Part shown: one piece after another, positions 7,353 to 17,124 of the stretch
Layout of the letters: each line of letters starts with the position of its first letter
Position numbering within the stretch: position 1 is the stretch's first letter
Source: Clostridia bacterium
GTDB taxonomy: Bacteria > Bacillota > Clostridia > Monoglobales > Monoglobaceae
Reading direction: 5' to 3'
Length of the DNA stretch: 64,000 nucleotides
NCBI GenBank assembly: GCA_017456605.1
Contig: JAFTJA010000003.1
Location: 21,137-85,136, forward strand
Notes under the pieces: generated by a model
The model's database searches: none
What the model saw: the letters and a program-made list of their open reading frames with translations, nothing else
What the model was told of the DNA's origin: nothing
Program-made: the position numbers and the translations under genes

Positions 7353-8938
7353 TTATCCAATGAGTCCAGATAGTCTTCAAAATTGCTTTTGATTACAGTT
7401 ACACGGGGACCATAAATGACCTGAACACCAGAGCCACTTTTTATTACGCCTGAAGCCCCGCTTTGGCGAAGGATGGCATCCTGAACCTTGGAGCTGTCCT
7501 TTACGGTGACACGCAGCCTTGTGGCACAACAGTCAACATTTACAAGGTTATCCTTGCCCCCAAGACCCTCGAGAATAAGAGGTGATTTATCTTCCTTTGC
7601 TGCATTTACGTCCTTCCTTGTATAAAGCTTGGTGTCTGCTTCGTCATCTTCCCGACCAGGGGTTACGAAGTTGAATTTCCTGATGAGATAACGGAAAAGG
7701 AAGTAGTAAACAATGAAATAGATAATACCTACCCATATGATGTTAATCCAGTTGGTCTTGTCGTTGCCCTGCAGAATTCCAAAGAGGAACAAGTCGATAA
7801 CACCACCCGAGAAGGTCATACCAACCCCGACATTAAGAATATGCATCAGCATAAATGATATACCGGCAAGCACACTGTGGATGACATACAGTATGGGTGC
7901 CACAAACAAAAAGGTAAATTCCAGAGGCTCGGTTATACCGGTTAGGATGGATGTGAGTGCTGCGGAAAGCAAAAGGCCTCCGGCAACCTTCTTTTTGGTG
8001 GGCTTTGCCACGCTGTACATTGCAAGAGCCGCACCGGGAAGACCAAATATCATAAACGGGAACTTACCACTCATAAAGCGTGTTGCCTCAACCGAAAACT
8101 GAGTTGTGTTGGGTGACGCCAGCTGCGCAAAAAAGATGTTCTGTGCGCCCTGAACGGTTGCCCCGTCAATAACCATACTTCCGCCAAGTCCTGTCTGCCA
8201 GAACGGAATATAAAATACATGGTGCAAGCCAAAGGGGATAAGACCGCGTTCTATAGTTCCATAAATAAGTGTGCCAAAGTATCCAGAGTTCAGAACAAGA
8301 CTGCCGAGAGAATATATTGCTCTTTGGATATAGGGCCAGATAAAGTACATTGCGATACCCACGAGGATATAAACAAAGGTCGATATAATGGGGATAAATC
8401 TGACACCGCCAAAGAACGAAATAACGGTGGGCAGTTGGATTTTGTAAAAGCGGTTGTGAAGTGCCGCAACACCAAGTCCGACAATTATACCGCCGAACAC
8501 ACCCATCTGGAGGGATTGAATACCAACTACATTGGCAACCGTTCCCTCAAGCATTGCGCCCTCGGCAAGCTGACCGTTGATTTTGAGTAGCGTGGATATG
8601 GTCTGGTGCATAACAAAGAATGCAATGGCTGCCGAAAGAACTGCGGTGCCGTGTTCTTTTTCTGCCATACCCAAGGCAACACCAAGAGCGAAGATAAGGG
8701 GCAGATTGCCAAAAATAATATCACCGGTCTGGGCGAGAATCTGCATTATGGAATTGAGCAAGGTCCCGGGCCCAAGTATGGCTTCGAGATTGTATGCCTC
8801 AATGGTGGTCGTGTTGGTGAGGGATGCACCAACGCCCAGCAAAAGCCCTGCAATGGGCAGAAGTGCGATTGGAAGCATAAACGAGCGGCCGACTCTTTGG
8901 AGTACGCTGAAAAGTCCGCTTTCTCCTTTAGTTTTCAT
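7349..8938 (-). CDS. ptsG: PTS glucose/N-acetylglucosamine-type EIICB transporter
   Basis: A 529-residue membrane permease fused to a phosphotransfer domain. Residues 1 to about 420 form the glucose-family EIIC ('MLPIALLPIAGLLLGVGASL', 'GITEPLEFTFLFVAPILY'), and residues about 445-529 the EIIB domain with 'NVDCCATRLRV', where Cys471 aligns with the phosphorylated Cys. It imports and phosphorylates a hexose; glucose is most likely but maltose or GlcNAc cannot be excluded. It is the last gene of the ptsI-crr-ptsG operon and receives phosphate from the separately encoded EIIA. No HPr gene is in the window. Confidence 0.88.
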   Translation of the reverse strand: MKTKGESGLFSVLQRVGRSFMLPIALLPIAGLLLGVGASLTNTTTIEAYNLEAILGPGTLLNSIMQILAQTGDIIFGNLPLIFALGVALGMAEKEHGTAVLSAAIAFFVMHQTISTLLKINGQLAEGAMLEGTVANVVGIQSLQMGVFGGIIVGLGVAALHNRFYKIQLPTVISFFGGVRFIPIISTFVYILVGIAMYFIWPYIQRAIYSLGSLVLNSGYFGTLIYGTIERGLIPFGLHHVFYIPFWQTGLGGSMVIDGATVQGAQNIFFAQLASPNTTQFSVEATRFMSGKFPFMIFGLPGAALAMYSVAKPTKKKVAGGLLLSAALTSILTGITEPLEFTFLFVAPILYVIHSVLAGISFMLMHILNVGVGMTFSGGVIDLFLFGILQGNDKTNWINIIWVGIIYFIVYYFLFRYLIRKFNFVTPGREDDEADTKLYTRKDVNAAKEDKSPLILEGLGGKDNLVNVDCCATRLRVTVKDSSKVQDAILRQSGASGVIKSGSGVQVIYGPRVTVIKSNFEDYLDSLDK

Positions 8939-8978
8939 AGTTTTTCATCCTTTCTGATTGATGTTCTGAATGTTAAAT

Positions 8979-9452
8979 TCATATTTTATATGTCATAGCA
9001 GGACTTCCTGCTTTGGCTGACGGGGATTCAAGAACTTTAAATTTGTGCATTTTTTCGGTGTTGGTTATTGCGACAACCGTTGTTATGTTATAGCCTTTTT
9101 CTTTTATAAGTTCAAGATTTGCCGAGGCGATGGCGTCACCTTGTGTGACGCGGTCACCCCTTTTTACCAGAGGTTTAAAGCCGGTGCCTTTTAGCTCGAC
9201 GGTGTCTATTCCTATATGAACCAAGATTTCAAGGCCGTCATCTGATGTTATACAATAAGCGTGAAGGGTGGACGTGACGTCGGTTACTGTGCCGCTTGCA
9301 GGGCTGAAAAATTCGCCGGTGGTTGGAATCACTGCAAACCCGTCACCCAAGAATTTCTGGGAGAAAACCTGGTCAGGGACTTTTGTTATACCGATTACTT
9401 TGCCGTTTGCCACAGAGGTAAGTGTTTTTTCTTTTTTAAAAAGATTGAACAT
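8979..9452 (-). CDS. crr: PTS EIIA component, glucose type
   Basis: A 157-residue soluble EIIA-Glc domain. It shows 'ITKVPDQVFSQKFLGDGFAVIPTTGEFFSPASGTV', His64 in 'STLHAY' and the phospho-acceptor His79 in 'LEILVHIGIDTVELKG'. It passes phosphate from HPr to the EIIB domain of the neighbouring permease. It lies 15 bases after ptsI and 40 bases before ptsG in the same operon. ATG 9452 is preceded by AAAGGAG. EIIA-Glc proteins of Bacillota generally lack the adenylate cyclase role known in enterics. Confidence 0.92.
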   Translation of the reverse strand: MFNLFKKEKTLTSVANGKVIGITKVPDQVFSQKFLGDGFAVIPTTGEFFSPASGTVTDVTSTLHAYCITSDDGLEILVHIGIDTVELKGTGFKPLVKRGDRVTQGDAIASANLELIKEKGYNITTVVAITNTEKMHKFKVLESPSAKAGSPAMTYKI

Positions 9453-9467
9453 AAAAGGTGTGCTCCT

Positions 9468-11087
9468 TTATGGAAGATTTATTATTTTTTCGCGAAGCTT
9501 TAATATATATGAGGGAGATACCGAAAGTTCGTCAACTCCCATATCAATGAATTTTTCGGTGAGGGACATATCAGACCCAAGCTCCCCGCAGATGCCCACC
9601 CATTTGCCGTATTTGTGGGCGTTTTTCACTACCATTTCAATAAGCCTTAAAATGGCGGTGTGGTGTGGGTCAAAAAATGGCTCTAAGTGACTGTTTTGTC
9701 TGTCTATTGCAAGAGTATATTGTGAAAGGTCATTGGTGCCGATACTGAAAAAGTCAACTTCAGGGGCAAGGATGTCTGAAATAATCGCCGACGCAGGAGT
9801 TTCAATCATGATACCCAGTTTTACATTTTCATTGAATGGAATACATTGTTGCGTGAGCTCGTCCTTTGCCTCGGTGAAAATCTGTTTTGCCCGATTTATT
9901 TCGTCAAGGGAAATTATCATAGGAAGCATAATTGAAATGTTTCCATAGGCAGAAGCCCTGAGAAGTGCTCGAAGCTGGGTCTTGAAAATGCAGGTATCGG
10001 TAAGGCATATCCTGATTGCCCGAAAGCCCAGGGCGGGGTTTTCTTCCTTTGGAAGATTGAAATAGTCTATTTGCTTATCTGCACCGATGTCAAGAGTGCG
10101 GACAATCACGGGCTTTCCAAGCATCCTTTCGGCTACCTCTTTATATATGGCGAACTGTTCGTCTTCAGCAGGAAAGTTCTCTCGCTGAAGATACAAAAAT
10201 TCACTTCTGAAAAGACCAATTCCGCCGGCGTCATTCTGGATTACCGCGGCCAGGTCAGTGGGACCTCCGATGTTGGCGAAAATGTCAATTTTTCGGTTTG
10301 ATTTGGTTTGGTTGGGTTTGCCTTTTAGCTCTGCCAAAAGCTTGGAGCGTTCATCTTCAAGCGCTTTTCGGTGTTTGAAATCTTCAATTTTTTCGTCGTC
10401 GGGATTTACAAAAAGTGCTCCACTGTAACCGTCCAGCACCGCCATTTCGCCGTGATGTGAACAGGGGATTTCGCCTGTGCCGATTATTGCCGGAATGTTC
10501 ATTGTCCGTGCAAGGATTGCGGTGTGTGAAGAGGGCGAGCCGCCAAAGGTCACAAACCCAAGGATTTTTTCTTTGTCAAGCTGCACAGTCTCGCTTGGCG
10601 TAAGGTCCTCTGCCACAATTATTGAGGGCTCGGTGAGGATATGTTTGTCTTCGCTTTCGCCGGAAAGCTTGGCAATCAGACGGTTTGATATATCGTTTAC
10701 GTCGCTTGCTCTGGCTTGCATATATTCGTCATCCATCTCAGAAAAGGAGCGGGCAAAAATATCCGAGGTATAGCTGACGGCATATTCCGCGTTTACCTTT
10801 TGATTTTGAATCATTGCACGTATTGCACCGAAATAGTCTTCGTCGTCCAGCATCATAAGATGAATCTGAAATATCTGGGCATTGGCTTCACCCACCTCTG
10901 CAAGGGATTTTTTGTAGAGAAGTTGGAGCTCTTCCTTTGCGGTGTTACGGGCGGCCTCAAAACGTAATATTTCATTTCTTGTATCAGAAATTTTCAGTCT
11001 TTTTATGGTTGGGGCATTGCAGTCATAAAAATGAAGCTTCCCCATTGATAATGCGTTGTAGACACTTTTTCCGTTAAATTCAAGCAT
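9468..11087 (-). CDS. ptsI: PTS enzyme I, phosphoenolpyruvate-protein phosphotransferase
   Basis: A 539-residue enzyme I. Motifs in order are the phospho-His block 'GGSPSSHTAILARTM' (His188), 'GGIGLFRSEFLYL' , 'VIVRTLDIGADKQ', 'NPALGFRAIRICL', 'IMIETPAS' and 'FFSIGTNDLSQYTLAIDR' with catalytic 'GICGELGSD' Cys near the C-terminus. It takes phosphate from PEP and gives it to HPr. It heads the PTS operon on the minus strand. The N-terminus departs from the usual 'GIGASPGIAIG' and reads 'GKSVYNALSMGKLHF', a divergent variant. Confidence 0.93.
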   Translation of the reverse strand: MLEFNGKSVYNALSMGKLHFYDCNAPTIKRLKISDTRNEILRFEAARNTAKEELQLLYKKSLAEVGEANAQIFQIHLMMLDDEDYFGAIRAMIQNQKVNAEYAVSYTSDIFARSFSEMDDEYMQARASDVNDISNRLIAKLSGESEDKHILTEPSIIVAEDLTPSETVQLDKEKILGFVTFGGSPSSHTAILARTMNIPAIIGTGEIPCSHHGEMAVLDGYSGALFVNPDDEKIEDFKHRKALEDERSKLLAELKGKPNQTKSNRKIDIFANIGGPTDLAAVIQNDAGGIGLFRSEFLYLQRENFPAEDEQFAIYKEVAERMLGKPVIVRTLDIGADKQIDYFNLPKEENPALGFRAIRICLTDTCIFKTQLRALLRASAYGNISIMLPMIISLDEINRAKQIFTEAKDELTQQCIPFNENVKLGIMIETPASAIISDILAPEVDFFSIGTNDLSQYTLAIDRQNSHLEPFFDPHHTAILRLIEMVVKNAHKYGKWVGICGELGSDMSLTEKFIDMGVDELSVSPSYILKLREKIINLP

Positions 11088-11286
11088 GGGCTTTGTCCTT
11101 TCCCAATATTAAGTATTTCTTTGAGTTATTATATACAAAAAAGGAATAAACATACGCGAAATGCAAATGTGACACAAAAAAATCCTTTTTGAAACGGACA
11201 AATTTTATCATAAAAAACTTCTTGTCCGCATAAGATTTTTTAGGATTAAGATATAAAATGTACGCCCGCAAACGGAGGAATTTTTT

Positions 11287-13917
11287 ATGGAAAAAATAAA
11301 GGGACTGTCGCATGCACAGGTTGAAAAAGCCAGGGAGGAGAGCGGATGCAACAAGCTTTCGGAAAAAGAAAAGATTACCCTTTGGCAAAAATACTGGGAA
11401 AAATTTGATGACCCGATAATAATTGTTTTGCTCATAGCTCTTGGAATAAACATTGTTTTCACTTTTTTGGGAAAGGTGGACTGGTTTGAATGCGCAGGAA
11501 TTTTTGTTTCAATTCTTATTGCCACTTGTGTAAGCGCCCTTTCGGAATACAGAAACGAAGAAACGTTCAGGAAAATTCAAAGTGAAGCGTCAAAAATTTT
11601 GTGCAAGGTATATCGTGACGGAAATCTTTCGGAGGTTATGATTGACGATATTGTAAAAGGCGACTTTGTTCTTCTTCAGGCGGGAGATATTGTACCGGCT
11701 GACGGTAGCGTTTTTCGGGGAAGCATAAAGGTTGACCAGTCAGCCCTCAATGGCGAAAACCGTGAGGTGCTGAAAACCCCCTTTGAAAATCCCCCGCAAT
11801 ATCGGACAAGATTGGTGGATTTTTGGGATGAAAGCAGTCTGTATCGGGGCGGAATTGTATGCTCCGGTCAATGCATTATGGAGGTCGGTCAGGTAGGGGA
11901 TAAAACTGTTTATGGAAGACTCAGCAAGGAAACGGAGGACAAAGACAGAAAAAGTCCGCTTCAGGTAAAGCTTACGGACCTTGCGAAATGGATAAGCGGA
12001 TTTGGATATATTGGAGCGGCACTGGTAACAGCGGTCTATATCATTAAAAATTTTTTCGTGGAAAATGGCTGGAATGTTTATCAGATTACAGAATATTTTT
12101 CTGATGGGGCGCAGGTGATTTCGGATGTTGTAAGCAGCATCATTGTGGGAATTACCGTGGTGGTAATGGCGGTCCCCGAGGGACTTCCCTTGATGGTTGC
12201 CATTGTTTGCTCACTAAATATGAAAAAAATGATGAAAAGCAATGTTCTGGTGAGAAAGCTAATCGGGATTGAAACAGCGGGAAGCATAAATATGCTGTTT
12301 ACCGACAAGACCGGAACAATAACCTGTGGAAAGCTCAGCGTCACAGAATTTGTTGACGGCGAAGGAAATACATATGATAGAAAGGAGAATATCCCAAACT
12401 TCCTCAAAAAAATGATAGACATATCGGTTTTGGGAAACTGTGCGGCGCAAATGTCAAAGGGAAAGGTTGTTGGCGGAAACGCCACTGAAAAAGCGCTGAT
12501 GGAATTTGTTTATCAAGGGAAAAAGCCCTCAGTCACACTTGAAAAGGTACGTGAAACGCTGTTTTCAAGTGAAACAAAATTTTCACAGACCCAAGTAAGG
12601 GGCGATTTTCAGGGTGCGCTGATAAAGGGAGCCCCTGAAAAGATACTAAAAAACTGCAACAGTTTTTTTGATGTGACGGGAGAAAAACAAAATTTTAGGT
12701 CGATGACTTCTTTATACAAAATCATTGACGAAATGGCGAGCAGGTCAATCAGAGTGCTGGCACTGGCTGTTTGTGAAACTTATGTTGATGGTGGAATTCC
12801 GCAAAATATGACACTACTTGGGCTCGTGGGGATAAGGGATGATTTGCGACCTGATGTGGTTGCTTCAGTGAGAGAGGTGAAACGGGCGGGGATAAAGACC
12901 ATTATGATAACAGGGGACAAAAAAGAAACCGCTGTTGCTATTGCAAAAGAGGCTGAAATTCTTGACAGTTCACGAAATATAGTTTTGACATCAGAAGACC
13001 TTCAGCGGATGAGTGATGACGAGGTGAGTGAAATTCTTCCTGAACTCAGGGTGGTGGCGAGAGCACTGCCCACCGACAAAAGCCGTCTTGTAAGGATTGC
13101 TCAGGAGAAAGGATTGGTCGTTGGGATGACAGGTGACGGCGTGAATGATTTGGCAGCACTCCGCCGTGCAGATGTGGGATTCGCTATGGGGAGCGGGGCT
13201 GATGTGGCGAAAGAGGCGGGGGATATTGTTATCTTAGATGACAATTTTTCGTCTGTCAGGTCTGCGGTGCTTTTTGGAAGAACTATATATAAAAGCATAA
13301 AAAAATTTATTGTCTTTCAAATGACAATAAATATAGCAGCAGTATTGGTTTCGGCATTCGGTCCGCTTGTGGGGATTGACAGACCTCTTGGAATAACCCA
13401 GATGCTCTGGGTAAATCTTGTTATGGACACACTTGGGGCAATAGCTTTCGGCGGTGAGGGCGCGCTCAAAAAGTATATGCTTGACAGACCCAAGAAAAGG
13501 GAAGAAAAAATTCTTGATAAAAGGGCATGGAGCCAGGTAGCCATAAGCGGTATGTTTATATTTGCCATGAGTATGTTTATGTTTTTGTCAAAGGATGTTC
13601 ATTATGCGTTCCGTCAGGCAGAAAACGATGTGGTATTCTACACCGGCTTTTTCAATTTTTTTGTGTTCGCCGGTACCATAAACGCTTTCAACGTGCGGTG
13701 TGACGGGATTGATTTGATTGAAAATATTTCTCTCAACAAGCCGTTTTTGATAATTATGTGTCTCATTATGGCAGTGCAGATTTTTATGACGTATTTTGGA
13801 GGAGCGGTTCTCAGGACGGCACCTCTTGACCCTCACGAATGGGTGGCTGCGGTTATACCTGCGCTGCTGATAATTCCTCTGGATCTCACAAGAAAAATTA
13901 TATTTGGAAAAAAATAA
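11287..13917 (+). CDS. Calcium-translocating P-type ATPase (PMCA/SERCA-like)
   Basis: An 876-residue P2-type ATPase with ten predicted helices. The phosphorylation motif is LFTDKTGTIT (Asp340); the Ca-binding helix reads 'VMAVPEGLPLMVAIV'; nucleotide and hinge motifs 'KGAPEK' and 'GMTGDGVNDLAALRRADVGFAMG' are present; the last helices have 'QMLWVNLVMDTLGA'. It should export Ca2+. The actuator loop reads N155-G-E-N158 where most P-type ATPases have TGES, keeping only the key Glu157. GGAGG precedes ATG 11287 by eight bases. The gene is alone and diverges from ptsI; the 199-base gap holds no gene. Confidence 0.88.
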   Translation: MEKIKGLSHAQVEKAREESGCNKLSEKEKITLWQKYWEKFDDPIIIVLLIALGINIVFTFLGKVDWFECAGIFVSILIATCVSALSEYRNEETFRKIQSEASKILCKVYRDGNLSEVMIDDIVKGDFVLLQAGDIVPADGSVFRGSIKVDQSALNGENREVLKTPFENPPQYRTRLVDFWDESSLYRGGIVCSGQCIMEVGQVGDKTVYGRLSKETEDKDRKSPLQVKLTDLAKWISGFGYIGAALVTAVYIIKNFFVENGWNVYQITEYFSDGAQVISDVVSSIIVGITVVVMAVPEGLPLMVAIVCSLNMKKMMKSNVLVRKLIGIETAGSINMLFTDKTGTITCGKLSVTEFVDGEGNTYDRKENIPNFLKKMIDISVLGNCAAQMSKGKVVGGNATEKALMEFVYQGKKPSVTLEKVRETLFSSETKFSQTQVRGDFQGALIKGAPEKILKNCNSFFDVTGEKQNFRSMTSLYKIIDEMASRSIRVLALAVCETYVDGGIPQNMTLLGLVGIRDDLRPDVVASVREVKRAGIKTIMITGDKKETAVAIAKEAEILDSSRNIVLTSEDLQRMSDDEVSEILPELRVVARALPTDKSRLVRIAQEKGLVVGMTGDGVNDLAALRRADVGFAMGSGADVAKEAGDIVILDDNFSSVRSAVLFGRTIYKSIKKFIVFQMTINIAAVLVSAFGPLVGIDRPLGITQMLWVNLVMDTLGAIAFGGEGALKKYMLDRPKKREEKILDKRAWSQVAISGMFIFAMSMFMFLSKDVHYAFRQAENDVVFYTGFFNFFVFAGTINAFNVRCDGIDLIENISLNKPFLIIMCLIMAVQIFMTYFGGAVLRTAPLDPHEWVAAVIPALLIIPLDLTRKIIFGKK

Positions 13918-13920
13918 GTG

Positions 13921-14814
13921 TTACACTCCGCTCAGGTCAAAGGGCGGGGTGTATTTTTTGTTAGCACTTTGCCTTGATTGGACGAGGGCGCTTGTGAATC
14001 CCAAATCAAGAGCGAAAGATGTGACAGATTCATATTCGAAGGTGGTGAGGATGCGGTTGATTTCGGGGAAAGACGAGAGGTTTTCATTGGGTGTGTATTG
14101 ACTCATTATGCTGAGCAGAAATTGGTCCGTGCCAAAATTTTCGGCAAGATATGACAAAATATCAAGAGAATCTTGTCTGCAGGAGGGAAGCACCAGATGT
14201 CTTACGATGGTGCCACGGGTCATAATGCCGCTACCTGAAAAAACAGGAGCACCGGTCTGGCGTAGCATTTCGCAAAGGGCGGATATGGCGATTTCAAAAT
14301 AGTCTTTAGCGGCGCTGTATTTTTTTGAAAGGTGGGGACTTTTGTATTTGATGTCCACAAGATAAATATCAATATAGTCTTTAAGCAGACGCAAGGTCAT
14401 GACGCTTTCATAGCCGCTGCTGTTGTAGACAAATGGAATTTTTATCTTCTTGCGGACAAGGTCAATGGCCTCGCAAATTTGTGGCACATAGGGGGTGGGG
14501 GTTACAAGATTTATATTGTGGGCACCCTGAGACTCAAGCTCAAGGAAAATTTCTGCAAGACGATTGATTGTGATTTCTTTCCCAAAATGCTGCTGACTGA
14601 TTTCAAAGTTTTGACAGTAAACACACTTTAAATTGCAACTGCTGAAAAAAACTGTTCCGCTTCCGGTTTTTCCGCTGATGCACGGCTCTTCCCAATGGTG
14701 GAGGGCGGCTCTTGCGATTTTGACGTTTTCGCCCGCGCCGCAAAAACCAGTGCTTAAAGTGCGGTCAATCTTGCAATTTCGTGGACATAGTGTGCAGTTT
14801 TTGAGGTTTTCCAT
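13921..14814 (-). CDS. Radical SAM protein, PflA/PflX-like
   Basis: A 297-residue radical SAM enzyme. An N-terminal Cys-rich part 'CTLCPRNCKIDRTLSTGFCGAG' is followed by the cluster motif 'SSCNLKCVYCQNFEIS' (CxxxCxxC), which binds the 4Fe-4S cluster that cleaves S-adenosylmethionine. The arrangement is that of the family annotated as 'putative pyruvate formate-lyase activating enzyme' (PflX, COG1313), whose true substrate is unknown. No glycyl-radical enzyme is encoded nearby. It ends three bases from the stop of the converging ATPase gene. Confidence 0.8.
   Translation of the reverse strand: MENLKNCTLCPRNCKIDRTLSTGFCGAGENVKIARAALHHWEEPCISGKTGSGTVFFSSCNLKCVYCQNFEISQQHFGKEITINRLAEIFLELESQGAHNINLVTPTPYVPQICEAIDLVRKKIKIPFVYNSSGYESVMTLRLLKDYIDIYLVDIKYKSPHLSKKYSAAKDYFEIAISALCEMLRQTGAPVFSGSGIMTRGTIVRHLVLPSCRQDSLDILSYLAENFGTDQFLLSIMSQYTPNENLSSFPEINRILTTFEYESVTSFALDLGFTSALVQSRQSANKKYTPPFDLSGV
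13922..13962 (+). terminator. Terminator of the Ca2+ ATPase gene
   Basis: The arms ACACTCCGC and GCGGGGTGT are followed by ATTTTTTG, directly after the ATPase stop. It lies within the last codons of the converging radical SAM gene. Confidence 0.7.
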
Positions 14815-14903
14815 AAGAACTCTCCTGACTGAAATTTGTATATATTAAGTATATTTCAAACAAAATGTGCTGTCAACATTTTGGGAAAAATTTCAAAAAG
14901 CTA

Positions 14904-14969
14904 TTGACAATTTTGCGTTGATGTGATATTTTGTTTTATGTTAAAATAGTTTGAAGTTCAAAATATTTT
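14904..14969 (+). promoter_or_regulatory. Promoter and MarR-type operator for the marR-acyl-CoA synthetase operon
   Basis: TTGACA (14904-14909) and TATTTT (14927-14932) are spaced by 17 bases. Just after the start of transcription lies a 27-base imperfect palindrome (14943-14969) centred on TTTGAA-G-TTCAAA and flanked by AAAATA/TATTTT, with one mismatched pair. Its place between promoter and ribosome site fits an operator for the regulator encoded next. Confidence 0.7.
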
Positions 14970-14983
14970 TTTGAGGTGGAAAA

Positions 14984-15454
14984 ATGGAGAACAATCAAAA
15001 AGAAAAGCTCAATTATTTTTTGGTGCATATTTTCAATCATATATTGTCTTGGGAGGAAAGCAGCTTCAAAGAGATGGGAGTCTCTGACCTTTCGCTTCGT
15101 GAACTCCATGTGATTGAGGCGGTGTGCAGACTCAAAAAATCAGGGAAAAATCGTATGTCAGACATTGCGAATTATCTTTCGATTACGCCTGGGTCGCTCA
15201 CTACTTCTGTGAACACATTGGTGAAAAAAGGTTATCTTGTGCGTGAAAATGACGAAAATGACAGGCGTGTGGTTTTGATTGTTCCTACAAAACAGGCGGA
15301 CGAGGTAGACAAAATACACGCAGGCTTTCATGCCGCAATGATAGATGAGGTAGAAAAAGCTATAAGCAACGGCGAAACGGATATTTTGGTCAATACATTA
15401 GAAAAATTAAGTATATTTTTTACAGAAAAATCAAAAGTGAGGGGCAGAAAATGA
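14984..15454 (+). CDS. MarR family transcriptional regulator
   Basis: A 156-residue winged-helix regulator: 'LSLRELHVIEAVCRLKKSGKNRMSDIANYLSITPGSLTTSVNTLVKKGYLVRENDENDRRVVLIVPT' is a full MarR domain with the D-x-R-R wing. MarR dimers bind palindromes and release them on ligand binding. The palindrome at 14943-14969 is a natural target, so autoregulation is likely. The stop overlaps the start of the acyl-CoA synthetase gene by four bases. I infer that it controls fatty acid activation and may sense a fatty acid or acyl-CoA. GAGGTGG lies before ATG 14984. Confidence 0.88.
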   Translation: MENNQKEKLNYFLVHIFNHILSWEESSFKEMGVSDLSLRELHVIEAVCRLKKSGKNRMSDIANYLSITPGSLTTSVNTLVKKGYLVRENDENDRRVVLIVPTKQADEVDKIHAGFHAAMIDEVEKAISNGETDILVNTLEKLSIFFTEKSKVRGRK

Positions 15455-17124
15455 AAAAAGAATTTAAAGGCTACGAGGTTGAGGAATTTACAAGTCTTGG
15501 TCAGGCGGTGAAAAGACATGTTGACCGTCACGGCGACAGACCAGCATTTAAGTTTCGTGAGAAAAAGGAGATAAAGACGGTTACATATCGTGAATTTTAT
15601 AACGATGCACTCTATCTTGGAAATGCACTTTTAAAACGCGGCTTTATTGACCGTCACGTTGCCTGCATTGGTGAAAATTGTTACCGCTGGCTTGTGGTAC
15701 ATTCTACAATGATAAACTCTAATGGTGTTTATGTACCCCTTGACAGACAGCTTCCCAAACAGGATATTGTGACGGTTCTCAATCACAGCGATTCGGAGGT
15801 GCTGTTTTTCACAAAAAAATATATCAAGGTTCTTGAAGAAATAAAAGAGGAACTCCCAAATATAAAAATGTTTGTTTGCCTTGATGCCCAGGCGGAGGAG
15901 GGGAAATACCTTTCCTTTGATGATTTGATGGCAGAGGGCAAGGCTCTTGTGGACTCGGGCTTCAATGAATATGAAAAAATTCAAGGTGATACCGATGCGA
16001 TGAGACTTTTGGTTTATACATCGGGCACAACGGGTATGGCAAAGGGTGTTATGCTTTCAGAACGCAACGTTATGACCTGCATAAACACAGGACTTCGCCT
16101 TACAAGACTTTATGACAGAGCGATTTCGCTGCTCCCTTATCATCACACATACGAGGGTATAGGTCTTATTGCTGAGCTTGCTTGTGGTGTTACCATTTTC
16201 ATCAATGACAGTATGAAAAATATTCTCAAAAACTTTGAGGAGTTTAAGCCCGAAACCGCATTTTTGGTGCCGGCGCATCTTGAGGCTTTTTATAAAAGAA
16301 TTCAAAAGGCCATCGGCAAGAAAAAGCCTCTTATTGACGGAATGATTGCCCTTAGCAACTGCCTTAGGAAGTGCGGGATTGATTTAAGACGCAAGATGTT
16401 TGGTATGATACTTGCACCCTTTGGTGGTGAACTGAAAAAGGTTATCAGCGGCGGTGCACCAATCCGTCCTGAGATTGCAGACTTTTTTGAGGCTATTGGC
16501 GTTACTGTAGTGAATGGCTATGGAATAACAGAATGTTCACCCCTTGTTGCAATCACCCGTGAGGGATATGATGATTGTTATACAGCAGGTGTTCCCATCG
16601 GCTCGGTAAAGGTAAAAATCAAAGACCCTGACGAAAACGGAATTGGCGAGGTCCTGGTAAAAGGTACATCGGTTATGCTGGGCTATTATAAAAATCAGGA
16701 GGCAACCGACCGCGTGATGGAAGACGGCTGGTTCAACACCGAGGATTTGGGTATGATTGATGAATGTGGAAGACTCAAAATCACAGGACGTTCAAAGAAT
16801 CTGATTGTCCTCAGAAACGGCAAAAACATTTTTCCCGAAGAAATTGAAAATTATATTTTGTCACTTCCCTATGTGGCAGAGGCGGCGGTCACCGCATGGC
16901 ACGACGAAAGCGGAGAAGAATCGGGACTTTGTGCGCATATTTATCTTGACCCCCAGAGCGAAATGGCAAAGGACATTGACCGTGAAGCAAAAATTCGTGA
17001 TGATGTATCAAGAGTCACAAAGGAGCTTCCTATCTACAAACAGGTAAGCCGTATAAACATAAGAAAAGAAGAGTTTATCAAGACTACGACGAATAAGATA
17101 AAGAGAAACGAGATAGAGAAGTAA
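15451..17124 (+). CDS. Long-chain acyl-CoA synthetase-like AMP-binding protein
   Basis: A 557-residue adenylate-forming enzyme. The P-loop-like motif is 'LLVYTSGTTGMAKGVMLSERN', followed by 'VVNGYGITECSPLVA' and 'WFNTEDLGMIDECGRLKITGRSKNLIVLRNGKNIFPEEIEN'; a C-terminal Lys in 'TTTNKIKR' matches the catalytic Lys. The family converts carboxylic acids, usually fatty acids, into acyl-adenylates and then CoA or carrier-protein thioesters. It is translationally coupled to the MarR regulator. The acid used is unknown. Confidence 0.85.
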   Translation: MKKEFKGYEVEEFTSLGQAVKRHVDRHGDRPAFKFREKKEIKTVTYREFYNDALYLGNALLKRGFIDRHVACIGENCYRWLVVHSTMINSNGVYVPLDRQLPKQDIVTVLNHSDSEVLFFTKKYIKVLEEIKEELPNIKMFVCLDAQAEEGKYLSFDDLMAEGKALVDSGFNEYEKIQGDTDAMRLLVYTSGTTGMAKGVMLSERNVMTCINTGLRLTRLYDRAISLLPYHHTYEGIGLIAELACGVTIFINDSMKNILKNFEEFKPETAFLVPAHLEAFYKRIQKAIGKKKPLIDGMIALSNCLRKCGIDLRRKMFGMILAPFGGELKKVISGGAPIRPEIADFFEAIGVTVVNGYGITECSPLVAITREGYDDCYTAGVPIGSVKVKIKDPDENGIGEVLVKGTSVMLGYYKNQEATDRVMEDGWFNTEDLGMIDECGRLKITGRSKNLIVLRNGKNIFPEEIENYILSLPYVAEAAVTAWHDESGEESGLCAHIYLDPQSEMAKDIDREAKIRDDVSRVTKELPIYKQVSRINIRKEEFIKTTTNKIKRNEIEK

